This document shows positions 20,790 through 31,580 of a stretch of 64,000 nucleotides of DNA, piece after piece; the stretch's first letter is position 1, and the number at the start of each line of letters is the position of its first letter. A model generated the notes under the pieces. The model saw only the letters and a program-made list of their open reading frames with translations. It did no database searches and was not told the DNA's origin. Made by a program: the position numbers and the translations under genes. Source of the stretch: Rugalucina vietnamica. Taxonomy: Eukaryota; Mollusca; Bivalvia; Lucinida; Lucinidae. The stretch is taken from NCBI GenBank assembly GCA_964017185.1, contig OZ024884.1:19810048-19874047 (forward strand), written 5' to 3'.

Positions 20790-22110
20790 AATCAACTACG
20801 GCTGACTTAAAAATTGTCTCTTATAACACTCAAGGCCTGCAAGGTATTCAAAAGAGAGTAGATATTTTTGATTATTTGAAAAACAAGGGATGCCATATAT
20901 ATTGCCTACAGGATACACATTTCACAGATGAAGATGTAAGAAATATTATAGATCAATGGGGAGATAGTAATTGTGTATTCAGTAATTACAGATCTAACGC
21001 CAGAGGAGTAGCAATACTATTTGGGAAAACATTAGATTACAAAATCAACAGAAAAATTGTAGATTCTTATGGAAACTATATAATTCTAGACATAAAGATA
21101 AATGATAGAAAAATCACTTTAGTCAATTTATACGGACCAAATAACGATAGTCCTAACTTTTTTAAACAAATCTCAAGCTGCATAGATGATATTGATAATG
21201 AGGAAACTATCATATGTGGAGATTTTAACTGTGTTTTAAAGCCTGAATTGGATTATTACAATTACAAATCTATCAACAACCCTAAAGCAAGAGAAATAGT
21301 TTTGGAATTAATGAACACAAAATACTTAGTTGATCCTTTTAGGGAAAATAACCCAACAAAAAAACAATTTACTTGGAAAAAAAGAAATCCCTGTAAACAA
21401 GCACGCTTAGACTATTTTTTGATTTCAGAAACCTTAATGCAGCATACTAAAAGTGTTGTGATAGATTCGAGCTACAGATCAGATCATAGTATTGTCATAC
21501 TAGCACTCAATTTAACTAATTTTAAACATGGAAAATCATTTTGGAAACATAACAACTCCCTGCTTTTGGATTCAATATATCTTGAGAAAATTAACAAAAA
21601 AATTTTAGACATTAAATCTCAGTATGCATTACCTGTATATGATTACGAACAAATAGATAATATATCAAATGAAGATGTTCAATTCACAATAAATGACCAA
21701 TTATTTCTAGATACACTTTTAATGCAGATTAGAGGAGAATCAATATCATATGCAAGCTTCAAAAACAAACAAAGAAATAATAGAGAAAAACTTTTAATGA
21801 ACCAAATTGATGATTTAGAAAATATTAGAAATGAAAACAATATGGATCAGTTAGAAATTTTGAAGACAGAATTACAGGATATTAGACATGAAAAACTTAA
21901 AGGTTATATGATACGATCAAAAGCTCAACATATAGACCAAGGAGAAAAACCTACAAAGTACTTTTGTGGACTCGAAAAACATAATTATACATCGAAGACA
22001 ATAAGCCAAGTTGAAAAAGAAGATGGGTCAGTAATTACAAATCAAACAGAAATATTACAAGAGATTGAAAATTACTATAAAAAACTGTATGAAAATAAAG
22101 ATGACACACT
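20790..22110 (+). pseudogene. LINE ORF2, 5' part: APE-type endonuclease and linker
   Basis: The frame opens near 20790 (TTADLKIVSYNTQGLQGIQK) with no ATG before 20876. Endonuclease landmarks in order are the YNTQGL start, CLQDTHF, IILDIKI...LVNLYGPN, IICGDFNCVL, KKQFTWKKRNPCKQARLDYF and the terminal SYRSDHSIVIL. A linker with a coiled-coil-like stretch follows and the frame reaches NYYKKLYENKDDT. At 22110 the reading is interrupted by element E1, and the frame continues at 28191. The endonuclease nicks target DNA to prime reverse transcription. All catalytic-type residues (N, E/D, D, H) appear to be present. Confidence 0.85.
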
Positions 22111-22849
22111 TAGTAGAGTTGCTTATGTAACGAAAAATGCTCCCGTGGACTTTTCTTGTTAATCAGGGTTTTTATATACCAAAATGTTCATTAGTATGTG
22201 TAGGTTTCAAAAATGTTTCCTGCCATTTTTTCTATTAACTTTCAAGGTCAAGGTCAAAGGTCAAAGGTCACGGCTAAGGCTTACTGGTGTGACTTACAAT
22301 ATCAATAATTATGACCAAGATAATGTTTTTGAAAAGTACAAAACTAGTGTAATTGATAGTAAACACATTTCGACAATTTTTGATGTCACTTTCAAGTGAC
22401 CTTGAAATCCCAATTCTAAAGGTCAAGGTCATTTATGCCAAATTTGTAAGAAAAATTACAGACATACGGCTTATTTATCGGCGCATTACAAAGTCAGAAG
22501 TATATAGAATGAATCTTTGACATAGATGGTATCTTGAATATTTGTGGGTTTGGTATATTAGTCATTTGCACCACCATGTCACAAACAGTTGCCATAGCAA
22601 CAGCACTTTATGGTAGCCTTAGCGTGAATTTTGAATGATTTTAACAGCGCATTTAAGTGCTTAATCATTGAATTATCTATTAGTTTTGTAGTGGTTTTGA
22701 ATCAACATGGGAATAAATGAAAATGTTTTAATGCATTTATTACTTGCATAAACAATCCCCACAACTTTAATTTTACAGTTAAAGGTCAAGGTCAAATGAT
22801 AATGGTCGAATGATACAACGAACACCCCGTCCATGACCCCCTTTTAAAA

Positions 22850-25640
22850 TAGTGCCGAAACGGGGATATATATACAAGATTAATCATATGTCAGCAACAA
22901 CTTGCCTTAAATCATTGAATGTGGTATCAAATCGAAGCAAAGATAAACCCTTTTCATCTCATGGTAACAATTATCTAATTTGCACATTCATGAATATTAA
23001 TGAAAACAAAAAATCACTGAAAAAAAAAAACACAAGAAAACCTCCGTGGTATTCCTTGAGATAATTTGACCTACCTTGCACCCCAGGATGATTTTAATGG
23101 GTGCAAAATTGTTCATTGGGATCCCAGAAATGCTTTTGTTCATAAAGATAAAAAGGTACAAGTAGGCAAAGATCAGGAAAAGGCGCAATCAGAAAAAGAT
23201 TCCCACTCCAAAAACCGAGGTGGGAAAAAACCAAACTAACAATCAGGTACTTATACCATGAAACATATCGTAAGCCGAATGAGCAGCTATTTTCCCAATA
23301 GGTGGCCACTCAGTTACCTTAACTTAACTAAAAATATGAAAACATACATAAGGCGCCAACAGCACAAAAAATTTTAAACACCAAGACATAAAACAAAAAG
23401 AACCACTACAGAAGTATCGACTTGGAACGATCAGTAACACAAAGTTACTGGCGGGCTTAAACCGGTTTTACAGGTACCTAACCTCACCCTCAGCTTCTGC
23501 AGTGGTTCACAACATTTAGTTAGTTCTTCGGTCCTCGTGGTGAATCTCTAACTAGTCAATGAATCATCAAGAACAAACAAATAAATCATGATAAACATCC
23601 TGATGAATCAAAAACCAGGACTCACAGATTGAGTAAGCTGCCCGACGATGGAGATCCCTGGGCGCCGAATAACCTACTAACTCCGGAGCAAAAGTGCAAA
23701 ATATGTTTGCACTATGAAAAAATGCATGGTTTCCATAGCAACCATTAACATGATTTTTGAGCATGGGCATGTGCATACAAAATTGGTCATATATCCGCTA
23801 TTATTTATCCTAGACCACTGAATCAGATCTCATTTTAAAGCTTAGACATTGTCCTTTTATCCTATGGTACGTAGTAACAGAGTCGAATAGCTGATCTCGT
23901 GTAGAGTTTTTTGGTACCGGTGTCGATCGTTCCAAGATGGCGGCGAGTCAAACAGGTAATTTGTGAGTCGCCTTTTATTTGTAAAAATATTAGTTATGCC
24001 CATCTCAGACACTGTCAGGATAGGAAAAGATCAGATTTTACGATTTTGATATTGCCATTTCGCAGCCTGGCCATTGTAGCAATGAGTGGGTGACTTACAT
24101 GATTTTAAATCCAAGCATAGATCAATAAGGCTGTGGCGACGTTTTGTCTTTTAAACAGCAAATATCGTCACTTTTCTACAAAATTCTATTAGCCAAGACC
24201 CCTAAACACTTTCCCTAGCCCTGGTAGCACACAGAAACTTTCCTGGTAGAAACAAATGAGCTTGAATTTACCAGTCAGGCTACTGTGTAGAAACCATTAA
24301 ATCTTAGCCAGCAATGTGTAGAAACCATTAAATTTTAGCCAGCAACCGTGTAGACACAGGTAATTTTTGACTATTATGTAACTGTGTAGATGCAGATTTT
24401 GGATATTGTGTATACGGTCGGGTATATCTACCTATTTCAATTGCTAGTGGTAATTGCAACTGCGGAATATGGCGAGTACGCAGATTATACACGAGTATAT
24501 CAGATTATATGATTGTAGAACATTGTCACAGCAATCAATTGATACCAATTATAGCTCTCTATGTCTATCAGAAGCCAAGATACAGTTGATTTTCTATGTA
24601 TAACGCCTTATTTTTTCGTAATTTTCCTGTGAATTCGAAAGGTTTGGTTAATATTCATAAAACAAAAAGTCAAATGACTTATATATTGTAGTACTCGATT
24701 ATATAATTTTGCCCTAGCAACCATTTGATGCCATTTTCAGCATGTTAGGGCTTTTGGTTGTAGGTTTACCCGTTTAATTTTCCCAGTTTTTCATTACTAT
24801 TTATGAAGTTTTCATTAAAGTTCGTGAAATTAAAAATCAAATCATTCTTATATGTGACTTAAGTGTCATAGTACACTGCAATAGCATTCAATTGATACTT
24901 CTTTCAGCATACTGGGTATGTAAACAGCTATGGCACAAGTGATTTTGTGCGTATACCCCATATTTTTCCAAGATTTTTTCTCCAATTTTTGTGTGTTTTA
25001 TCAATTTTCATGAATATGCAAATTCAATAATTTGTATAATAGGTATTAAGGTTAAACTGCTAAGTCTATGCTTCACTATCAGACCAATTTAAGTATTGTA
25101 GAGCATGCTATTATTGGTATTTGAATATTTTTTGTAAGTACAACCTGGTCTTTAGAATCACACTAGGGGTGGGTGTGCATCATGCAAATGTGTTCATTGT
25201 TAAGGACAACCTTTATGGCATTAAGGTGGTCCCTCTGACCACACTGGCAGCCATGAAAATTGGTTTCAGGGATATAATTATAGATATTATAACTCACCCC
25301 AAACCTTGCAATGGCTATAGTTTTCCCTCGTTTATCCTCGATTTTCGAATTTTTGTTAATATTCATGAATATGTAAATGATATTGTTTTCATTTTGGGCC
25401 CACAACATCAATAAATATATCATATGATATGGTTCTATAATAAAGTGTCACAATGATAATTTGATGGTTTTTCCCTGAAATTAGTTTATTTATGGATTGT
25501 TAACGATTTTTTCTGTCATTTATTAATGTTTTCATTAAAATTCATGAATATGTAAATTAGATAACTTGCATAACTTACAATAAGTTCAAAAGGGCAATGT
25601 CTAAGTATTAGTATTTACTACCATATAACAATATATTCAT
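22850..25640. repeat. E1 core: ~190-bp family module with opposed arms
   Basis: Forward-type words (TTCATGAATATTAATGAAAA, TCTCATGG...TAACAA, TTTGACCTACCTTGCACC, CATTGGGATCCCAGAAATG) lie at 22850-23130 and 23710-23880. Reverse-type words (TTCATTAAA, TTTACCCGTTTAATTTTCCC, GTTCATTGTTAAGGACAACC) lie at 24450-25640. The module matches E2 (33600-37330) and E3 (40490-43345). Compared with E3, a retroelement fragment has been inserted between about 23130 and 23700. Confidence 0.6.
23130..23690 (-). mobile_element. Retroelement 3' fragment inside E1
   Basis: On the minus strand this carries LVGYSAPRDLHRRAAYSICE, then ESWFLIHQDVYHDLFVC, and a 3' region with CACGAGGACC, AACCACTGCAGAAGC and CCTGTAAAACCGG. 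The same stretch occurs on the plus strand at about 38335-38830. E3 has uninterrupted sequence at the corresponding position, so this is a separate insertion. It is a 5'-truncated piece, as expected from target-primed integration. The family is that of the remnant at 37570-38860. Confidence 0.55.
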
Positions 25641-25959
25641 TGAATTGTAGCCGCATGATAAGACCTATAGTGATCAAAGCGTAATAGATAGAAATCATTT
25701 TTGAAACAATTATTTTGTAGTACCTTAGTCATGCTTGTAAAAAGTCCATCGAATTCGACTAAAATCTTGTCGAAATATTTATTCAAAACCAATATTGTTT
25801 TGTTAATAAAAGTCTTGGTTGCTATGGCAACACAATTAGAATAAAGGTAAAAGTGAGATTTTTATTACAGCCATCAAAATACAAAACATAATTGGTGGCT
25901 GTAAAGTATCTTATCTTGCTCTGGCTATGTAATCACGTTGTAAAATGAGATTCTTGCGT

Positions 25960-28140
25960 ATATTTTCGACATATGTGAGCGAAAAGACCTTGACCTTTCA
26001 AATAAATAGTTCAAGGTCATATGAGAGTGACATAAGAATAACGATCAGGTATGTGCTAAAGATTTTACCTAGTTAAAGGGCAGTTTCAAAATAATGGCCC
26101 CAAAGTGTGACATAGGGTTAAAACACTAAAAGTGTTATTTTGCAGACAAATCTGGCCTTATTTGTACCGTTATACCACTAATTTAAAACTTTGAATAGAA
26201 TCAATAAAATATGAAGAATGGTTCTTAAAAATGATGGCGTTTCTTCGAATTTTTATCTGTAAAGTGGAAAAAAATCTTACACTCCTTACTTTCTAAACAA
26301 ACACTCGAAAATGTAAAGAAGTGACAGAGCTAAACCAATTGTTATGTAAACTGAATTGGGGCCTGAGCTTAGTATAAACAGTAAGAAAATAAATGACAAC
26401 TACAAGTATTAAACATTTGCTGACCAATAATTATGAAATCTTACACTCCTTACGTTTAGACCCCCTGTGGATTTCCGTGCGGTGATATAAAAATCCGAAA
26501 CTACCAGACAGGTGATGCTGTTCTTTATTTTTATCTATATATTCATATGTTTCATATTTTGTATCTCTTCAATATCTATTCCTTAATTTGACGCAGTATG
26601 GTAGCTTTCAAATTTGACTTCATTGAAAAATGTCACACTAAAATCTTAAATACCTTACATCAAATATCTGCATAACTTTTTTATTTATAAAGTTACATAG
26701 TAGGAATTTTGTCAGATCAAGCCTGTCTGAGCGCTTGTTATTTTGGCATATCACTTGATCATTTCCATGCATACAGTACAGTCTTTTTGGGGTCTAAAGC
26801 CTCAAAATGGACCGGGACCATTTTTTTAAACTGTCCTAATATCAAAATGGACCAGGGCCATTTTTTAAAACTGTCCTAATATCAAATATACCCAGAGAAG
26901 CAACCACAAATGATAATATTTTTGTTGGTCCCATAAATTCTAGAACCATGACATTTGACCTTGACCTTAAAATGTGTGCAGAAAAATGGCAGGAACCATT
27001 TCTGAAATCTAAGTGATAAAACAAACATTTTGGTATATTACAATCATGGTTGTCTTAAAGTTCATTAAACACGATAAGCAACTCGAAAACTTAACCATTT
27101 TCCTTAATTATGCACAGCATTCAAAGGTCATACCATGTCCTGTCATTAACCTTCGTTGCTATGGCAACTCATTTGGTGGATCGCTGCAACTTACATATAT
27201 ATATATAGAACCCTACAAGAATACGTACCATATAAAAGGTCTTGAATTCAACCTCCCTCATGCCTGTCATAGCACGCGCATAGTTATTTTGCAAATTTTG
27301 CGTTCTTTTTGGGCAAATTTTTGATAAATGACCTTGACCTTTCAAATGGAGGGGTCAAGGTCATTTGGAAATTGCACTCGGTAATTGCTAAAATGTATTT
27401 ACTTTCGATATTTTCCAGTTTGCAGCAGATTCACATGGAAGATCAGCCATAAATTTAGCGATAGTCATATGCCCTATGTATTTAATAGCCGTGACCTTTG
27501 ACCTCTGACCTTGACCTTGAAAGTCAACCGAAAAAATGGCAGGACACATTTTTGAAATCTAAAAAATAAAAGAAACACTTTGGTATATTACAATCATGAT
27601 TGTCTTAAAATTCATTGAACAAAATAAGCAACTCGAAAACTTAACCATTTTCCTTAAATATGTACAGCACTCAAAGGTCATACCATGTCCTGTCATTAAC
27701 CTTCGTTGCTATGGCAACTCATTTGGTGGATCGCTGCAACTTACATATATATCGAACCCTACAAGAATACCTACCATATTAAAGGTCTTGAATTCAACCT
27801 CCCTCATGCCTATTGTAGCACGCGCGCAGTTATTTTGCGTATTTTGCGTTCTTTTGGGGCAAATTTTGGGTAAATGACCTTGACCTTTCAAATGGATGGG
27901 TCAAGGTCATTTGGAAATTGCACTCGCCAATTGCTAAAATGTATTTACTTTCGATATTTTCCAGTTTGCAGCAGATTCACATGGAAGATCGGTCATAAAT
28001 TAAGATATAGTCATATGCCCTATATATTTAACAGCTGTGACCTTTGACCTTTGACCTTGACCTTGAAAGTCAACAGAAAAAATGGCAGGAAACATTTTTG
28101 AAATCTACTCATCAAACCGAACATTTTGGTATATAGAAAC
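25960..28140. repeat. E1 right arm expanded as ~549-bp tandem units
   Basis: The word TTGGTATATTACAATCATG starts at about 27030 and 27580 and reappears as TTGGTATATAG at 28129, just inside the terminal repeat. GACCTTGACCTTTCAAAT followed by GGTCAAGGTCAT occurs at about 25988, 27330 and 27878. GTTGCTATGGCAAC recurs at about 25825, 27165 and 27712. The terminal arm has thus been duplicated in tandem two to three times. A separate 43-bp duplication (AAAATGGACC...CTGTCCTAATATC) is at about 26803-26890. Confidence 0.75.
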
Positions 28141-28190
28141 CCTGATTAACAAAAAGTGGCCACGGGATTACATAAGCAACTCTACTAACT

Positions 28191-30648
28191 TGAAAATGTT
28201 GATTTAGAAGAGTATATGAAGGATACAAATATGCCAAAATTACCAAACCAAGAAAGTAAAAAATTAGAGGGCGTCTTAACATACAAGGAAATTTCGGAAG
28301 TATTACTTAAAATGAAGCCAGATAAAAGTCCAGGAATCACAGGCTTCACTGCAGAATTCTTTAAAGTTTTCTGGAAGCAACTAGGATATTTCGTACTACG
28401 GTCTATTAATCACAGCTATAGAATGGGAGAATTATCTATCACCCAAAGACAAGGTATTATCACATGCATTCCCAAAGAAAATAAGCCAAAACATCTATTG
28501 AAAAATTGGAGACCTCTAACACTCCTAGATACAGTATATAAAATTGCTTCTGGTACTATAGCTAATAGACTCAAATCAGTAATAAATAATTTAAGAAATA
28601 AAGACCAAATAGGATTCATCAAAGGAAGGTACATAGGGGAAAACACTAGACTAATTTATGACCTAATGAGCTTTACGGAGGAAAATCATGTTCCTGGCCT
28701 ACTACTCTTGATTGATTTTGAAAAAGCCTTTGACTCCCTCTCATGGCAATTTATACATAAAGCCTTAAAATATCTTAATTTTGGTCCTTCTTTAATTAGA
28801 TGGGTGGACATCTTTTATAAGAATATCACTTCTGCAGTGTCTCAATGTGGCTTTTTAACATCCTTTTTTAACATTGGCAGAGGTTGCAGGCAAGGTGATC
28901 CACTGTCACCATATCTTTTCATTATATGTGCAGAATTTTTGTCAACTGTAATAAGGAAAAACAAAAAAATTAAAGGTATTTTTTTAAATGGTGAAGAATT
29001 TAAAGTATCTCAGTTTGCAGATGATACATCAATTTTCCTAGATGGATTCTCCCAGTCATTGAATTGTACCCTAGAAGAACTAGATAAATTTGCCAAAATA
29101 TCAGGCCTAAAAATAAACTTTGATAAAACACAACTTATATGGATAGGCTCCAAAAAACACAGTACACAGTCAATTAAAACAAGGTGAAAACTTTCATGGG
29201 GTGGACATAAATTCAGAATACTTGGGATAAACTTCAATGTGGACTTAGAAAAAATGGTAAAAGAAAACTATGAAGCAAAGATGCAAAATTTAGAAAAGGT
29301 AGTAAAACAATGGGAAAAAAGATCATTAACACCTCTAGGTAAAATAACAGTAATCAAAACATTTATTATATCTGCCTTTAACCAATTATTCATAACGCTT
29401 CCAAACCCAGATAAAAATACAATTGATTACATAAACAGAGTATTATTCAGCGTCCTTTGGAAAAACAAACCTAGTAAAATAAAGCAAACAACAATTATTA
29501 AACAATATGAAGATGGTGGGTTAAAAATGGTCAATATCATGGCTTTTATGGAAGCTCTAAAATTAACATGGATCAGAAGACTTTTAACAGAGGATTGTAA
29601 GTGGCAGATTTTTATTAAACAATATCTAGATATAGATAAGTTAACAGGGTGTAATATAAAATATTTGGAAAAGGTTATCTCAGAATTACCTAATTATTTT
29701 TGGAAAGATGTATTACAATTCTTGATAAAGATCAATAAAAAATCTGTTTATACAGATGCAAGCATCTTAAAAAGTCCAATTTATTACCATCATCAAATCA
29801 AGGTTGGTGGCTCACATATATATTTCAAACTATGGTTTGATAAAGGTATAAATATATTAATGATCTGGTTAATGAAAATGGAGAGTTTTACCATTACAAT
29901 GAATTAAGTATGAACACAGGAATAAACACAAACTTTTTACAATATAATGGATTGATCAATGCCATCAAGCAATTCCTAAAAAACAAGAACATAAAAATTA
30001 CCCACAAAGAGCCATCTCCTTTTATTCCAACCAATGTCATGCCAGTAATGAAAAATAGTAAAGGATCAAAAGATATGTATAGTATTTTGAATAGTAATGA
30101 TAACGAAACACCAACAGGACAAACCACTTGGAATAAAATATATAACCTTACTAAAGAACAATAGAAACAAATATACATATTCCCATTCAAAACTACAACA
30201 TATCCCGCCTTAAAATGGTTTCAAATTAATATAAATCACAACATATTAGTCACAAATAAATTATTGTATCAAATGAAATTAAATGATGATGCACTGTGCA
30301 CCTTCTGTCAGACAACAAATGAATCTATTATTCACCTTTTTTGGAAATGTGAAAAAATACAAGAGTTTATCAGAAATGTAAAAAGTTGGTTAAATTCATA
30401 TCACATTCAGTGTGATATAAGTGAAAAATACTTTCTATTTGGTTTGCAAGAGGAGCACAGATTCACAAATGTCTTAAATTTTGTCATACTTTATGCAAAA
30501 TACTATATTTATTTAGCTAGATGTCAGAAGCAAAATCTAATTATGAATGTCTTTAAACAGAAACTAAAAGTGATGTATAAAATTCATAAAGAAATAGCTT
30601 TCTTTCATCATTCCATAAAGAATGGAGCCACTTTACACCATTAATAGA
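28191..30648 (+). pseudogene. LINE ORF2, 3' part: reverse transcriptase and C-terminal zinc motif
   Basis: It is in frame with 22110 once E1 and one ACT are removed. Reverse-transcriptase blocks in order are MKPDKSPGITGFTAEFFK, LLKNWRPLTLLDTVYKI, NKDQIGFIKGRYIGENTR, LLLIDFEKAFDSLSWQFI, GRGCRQGDPLSPYLFIICAE, QFADDTSIFL and SGLKINFDKTQLIWIGS. The catalytic FADD is intact. A TGA interrupts at 29185-29187 where CGA is likely (TR-stop-KLSWGGHKFRILGINF). The frame shifts near 29855, and a TAG stands at 30162-30164 where TGG is likely. The end carries the CxxC...HLFWKC motif (LCTFCQTTNESIIHLFWKCE), usual after L1-like reverse transcriptases. The copy is dead but young-looking. Confidence 0.85.
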
Positions 30649-31100
30649 TGACATAGTACAATATTAGGATTTTCAACAATTTCATATATGAATAAGAAAT
30701 ATATACTGTGCACCCCCACCCCCCCCCCCCCCGCCCCACCCTGACATTTATGGGCTGTCAGATAAAACATAAAATATCTGTTACCTGTTTAATTTAGAGA
30801 TTTAGTTTTGATAAATCATAACCCTATATTAATAAATTTTTGAACAAAAGTATGAAAGGCTGTATAAAAGGTGCACTTTGATACACCCATTGATATATAT
30901 GTATGTATATATATTTACATGTTGTATGATGACAGCCTCCAGACTGTCAGAGTGAAAGTAAGTGCACATGTCTGAATGAAGAGAAAAAGGAGAATGAAAG
31001 AGTTGGAAACCCTTTCTGAGCAGCCTGGTACAGAAAGGTGTATGTAACAGGCAAACAGAAAAAAAAATTTTTTTTTTGGATGTCATGACATCCGATTTTC
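30649..31100. other. LINE 3' flank, probable UTR
   Basis: It contains a C-homopolymer (about 30712-30735), the inverse of the 20728 motif pair, an A9/T10 run and a 16-bp palindrome GGATGTCATGACATCC (31078-31093). The LINE end is not certain; the A/T run near 31060 is a plausible end. Confidence 0.35.
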
Positions 31101-31261
31101 GGGCCAAAGTCCCATAAAATGGAGTCAACGTCTCAATATGACAATAGCTGCTGACTAGGCTGTTAAGCATCAACTCAAAATCAAACAAAACAACTGCATC
31201 AGGCAATGTCTGGAACACCAATGGTACTTTTATTGAAGCAGTGCTCATGACCAAGGACTGA

Positions 31262-31425
31262 ACAATTTTTGTTCCGTTTAACGTCCCTTTCCATATTATT
31301 TCAGCTCATATGAGACGAGCCTACCGGTAGGTGGGACGAAAACGGGAGAACCCCGAGAAAAAAAAACACCTGGCACACCCGCAAGCAGAACTTGGCTTGT
31401 CTCATATGTGCCCCGAACCCAGACA
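31262..31425 (-). mobile_element. tRNA-derived SINE, partial copy
   Basis: On the minus strand it shares GCTTGCGGGTGTGCCAG, CTCGGGGTTCTCCCGTTTTC and CTCATATGAGCTGAAATA with the full-length SINE at 44331, and ends with AAAGGGACGTTAAACGGAAC. A B-box-like TGGGTTCGGGGC is present, but the A-box half is not recognisable, so it is 5'-truncated or diverged. The shared boundaries independently confirm the family. Confidence 0.7.
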
Positions 31426-31580
31426 AAATGAACTAGCATGCGCAGAGTTGTGCTTTTGTATGGCCGGCGAGTCATTTCATAATCCGGAAATCGGAAAACA
31501 ATCTTTAGGTGACGATTATTATATCTTATTTCTATTTATTTCCTTAGGTTTTACCGCCTAAGATTTTAAGCGAAAAATGT

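Larger units (their letters stand above)
22111..28187. mobile_element. E1: 6.08-kb TIR element, non-autonomous, TSD ACT
   Basis: The left end TAGTAGAGTTGCTTATGTAA is mirrored by TTACATAAGCAACTCTACTA at the right end. Both are flanked by ACT (22108-22110 and 28188-28190). The imperfect inverted repeat continues inward for several hundred bp: TCCCGTGG, TTGTTAATCAGGGTTT, ATATACCAAAATGTTC, TTTCAAAAATGTTTCCTGCC, CTTTCAAGGTCAAGGTCAAA, and more weakly GGTCAAGGTCATTTA and GTTGCCATAGCAAC. The left arm has an extra CGAAAAATGC. The interior holds a retroelement fragment (about 23130-23690), ~190-bp family repeats and an expanded right arm. No transposase-like protein is seen. Removing 22111-28190 restores the LINE frame (ACA CTT GAA AAT). 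Confidence 0.85.

Noticed and set aside
22997-23309. Two overlapping minus ORFs with hydrophobic stretches
   Set aside because: They lie in the 3' untranslated-type segment of a retroelement fragment that recurs at 37600 and 38600 without an open frame.
22111-28187. E1 as a Polinton or other large self-replicating element
   Set aside because: A 3-bp rather than 6-bp duplication and no capsid, polymerase or integrase frame.
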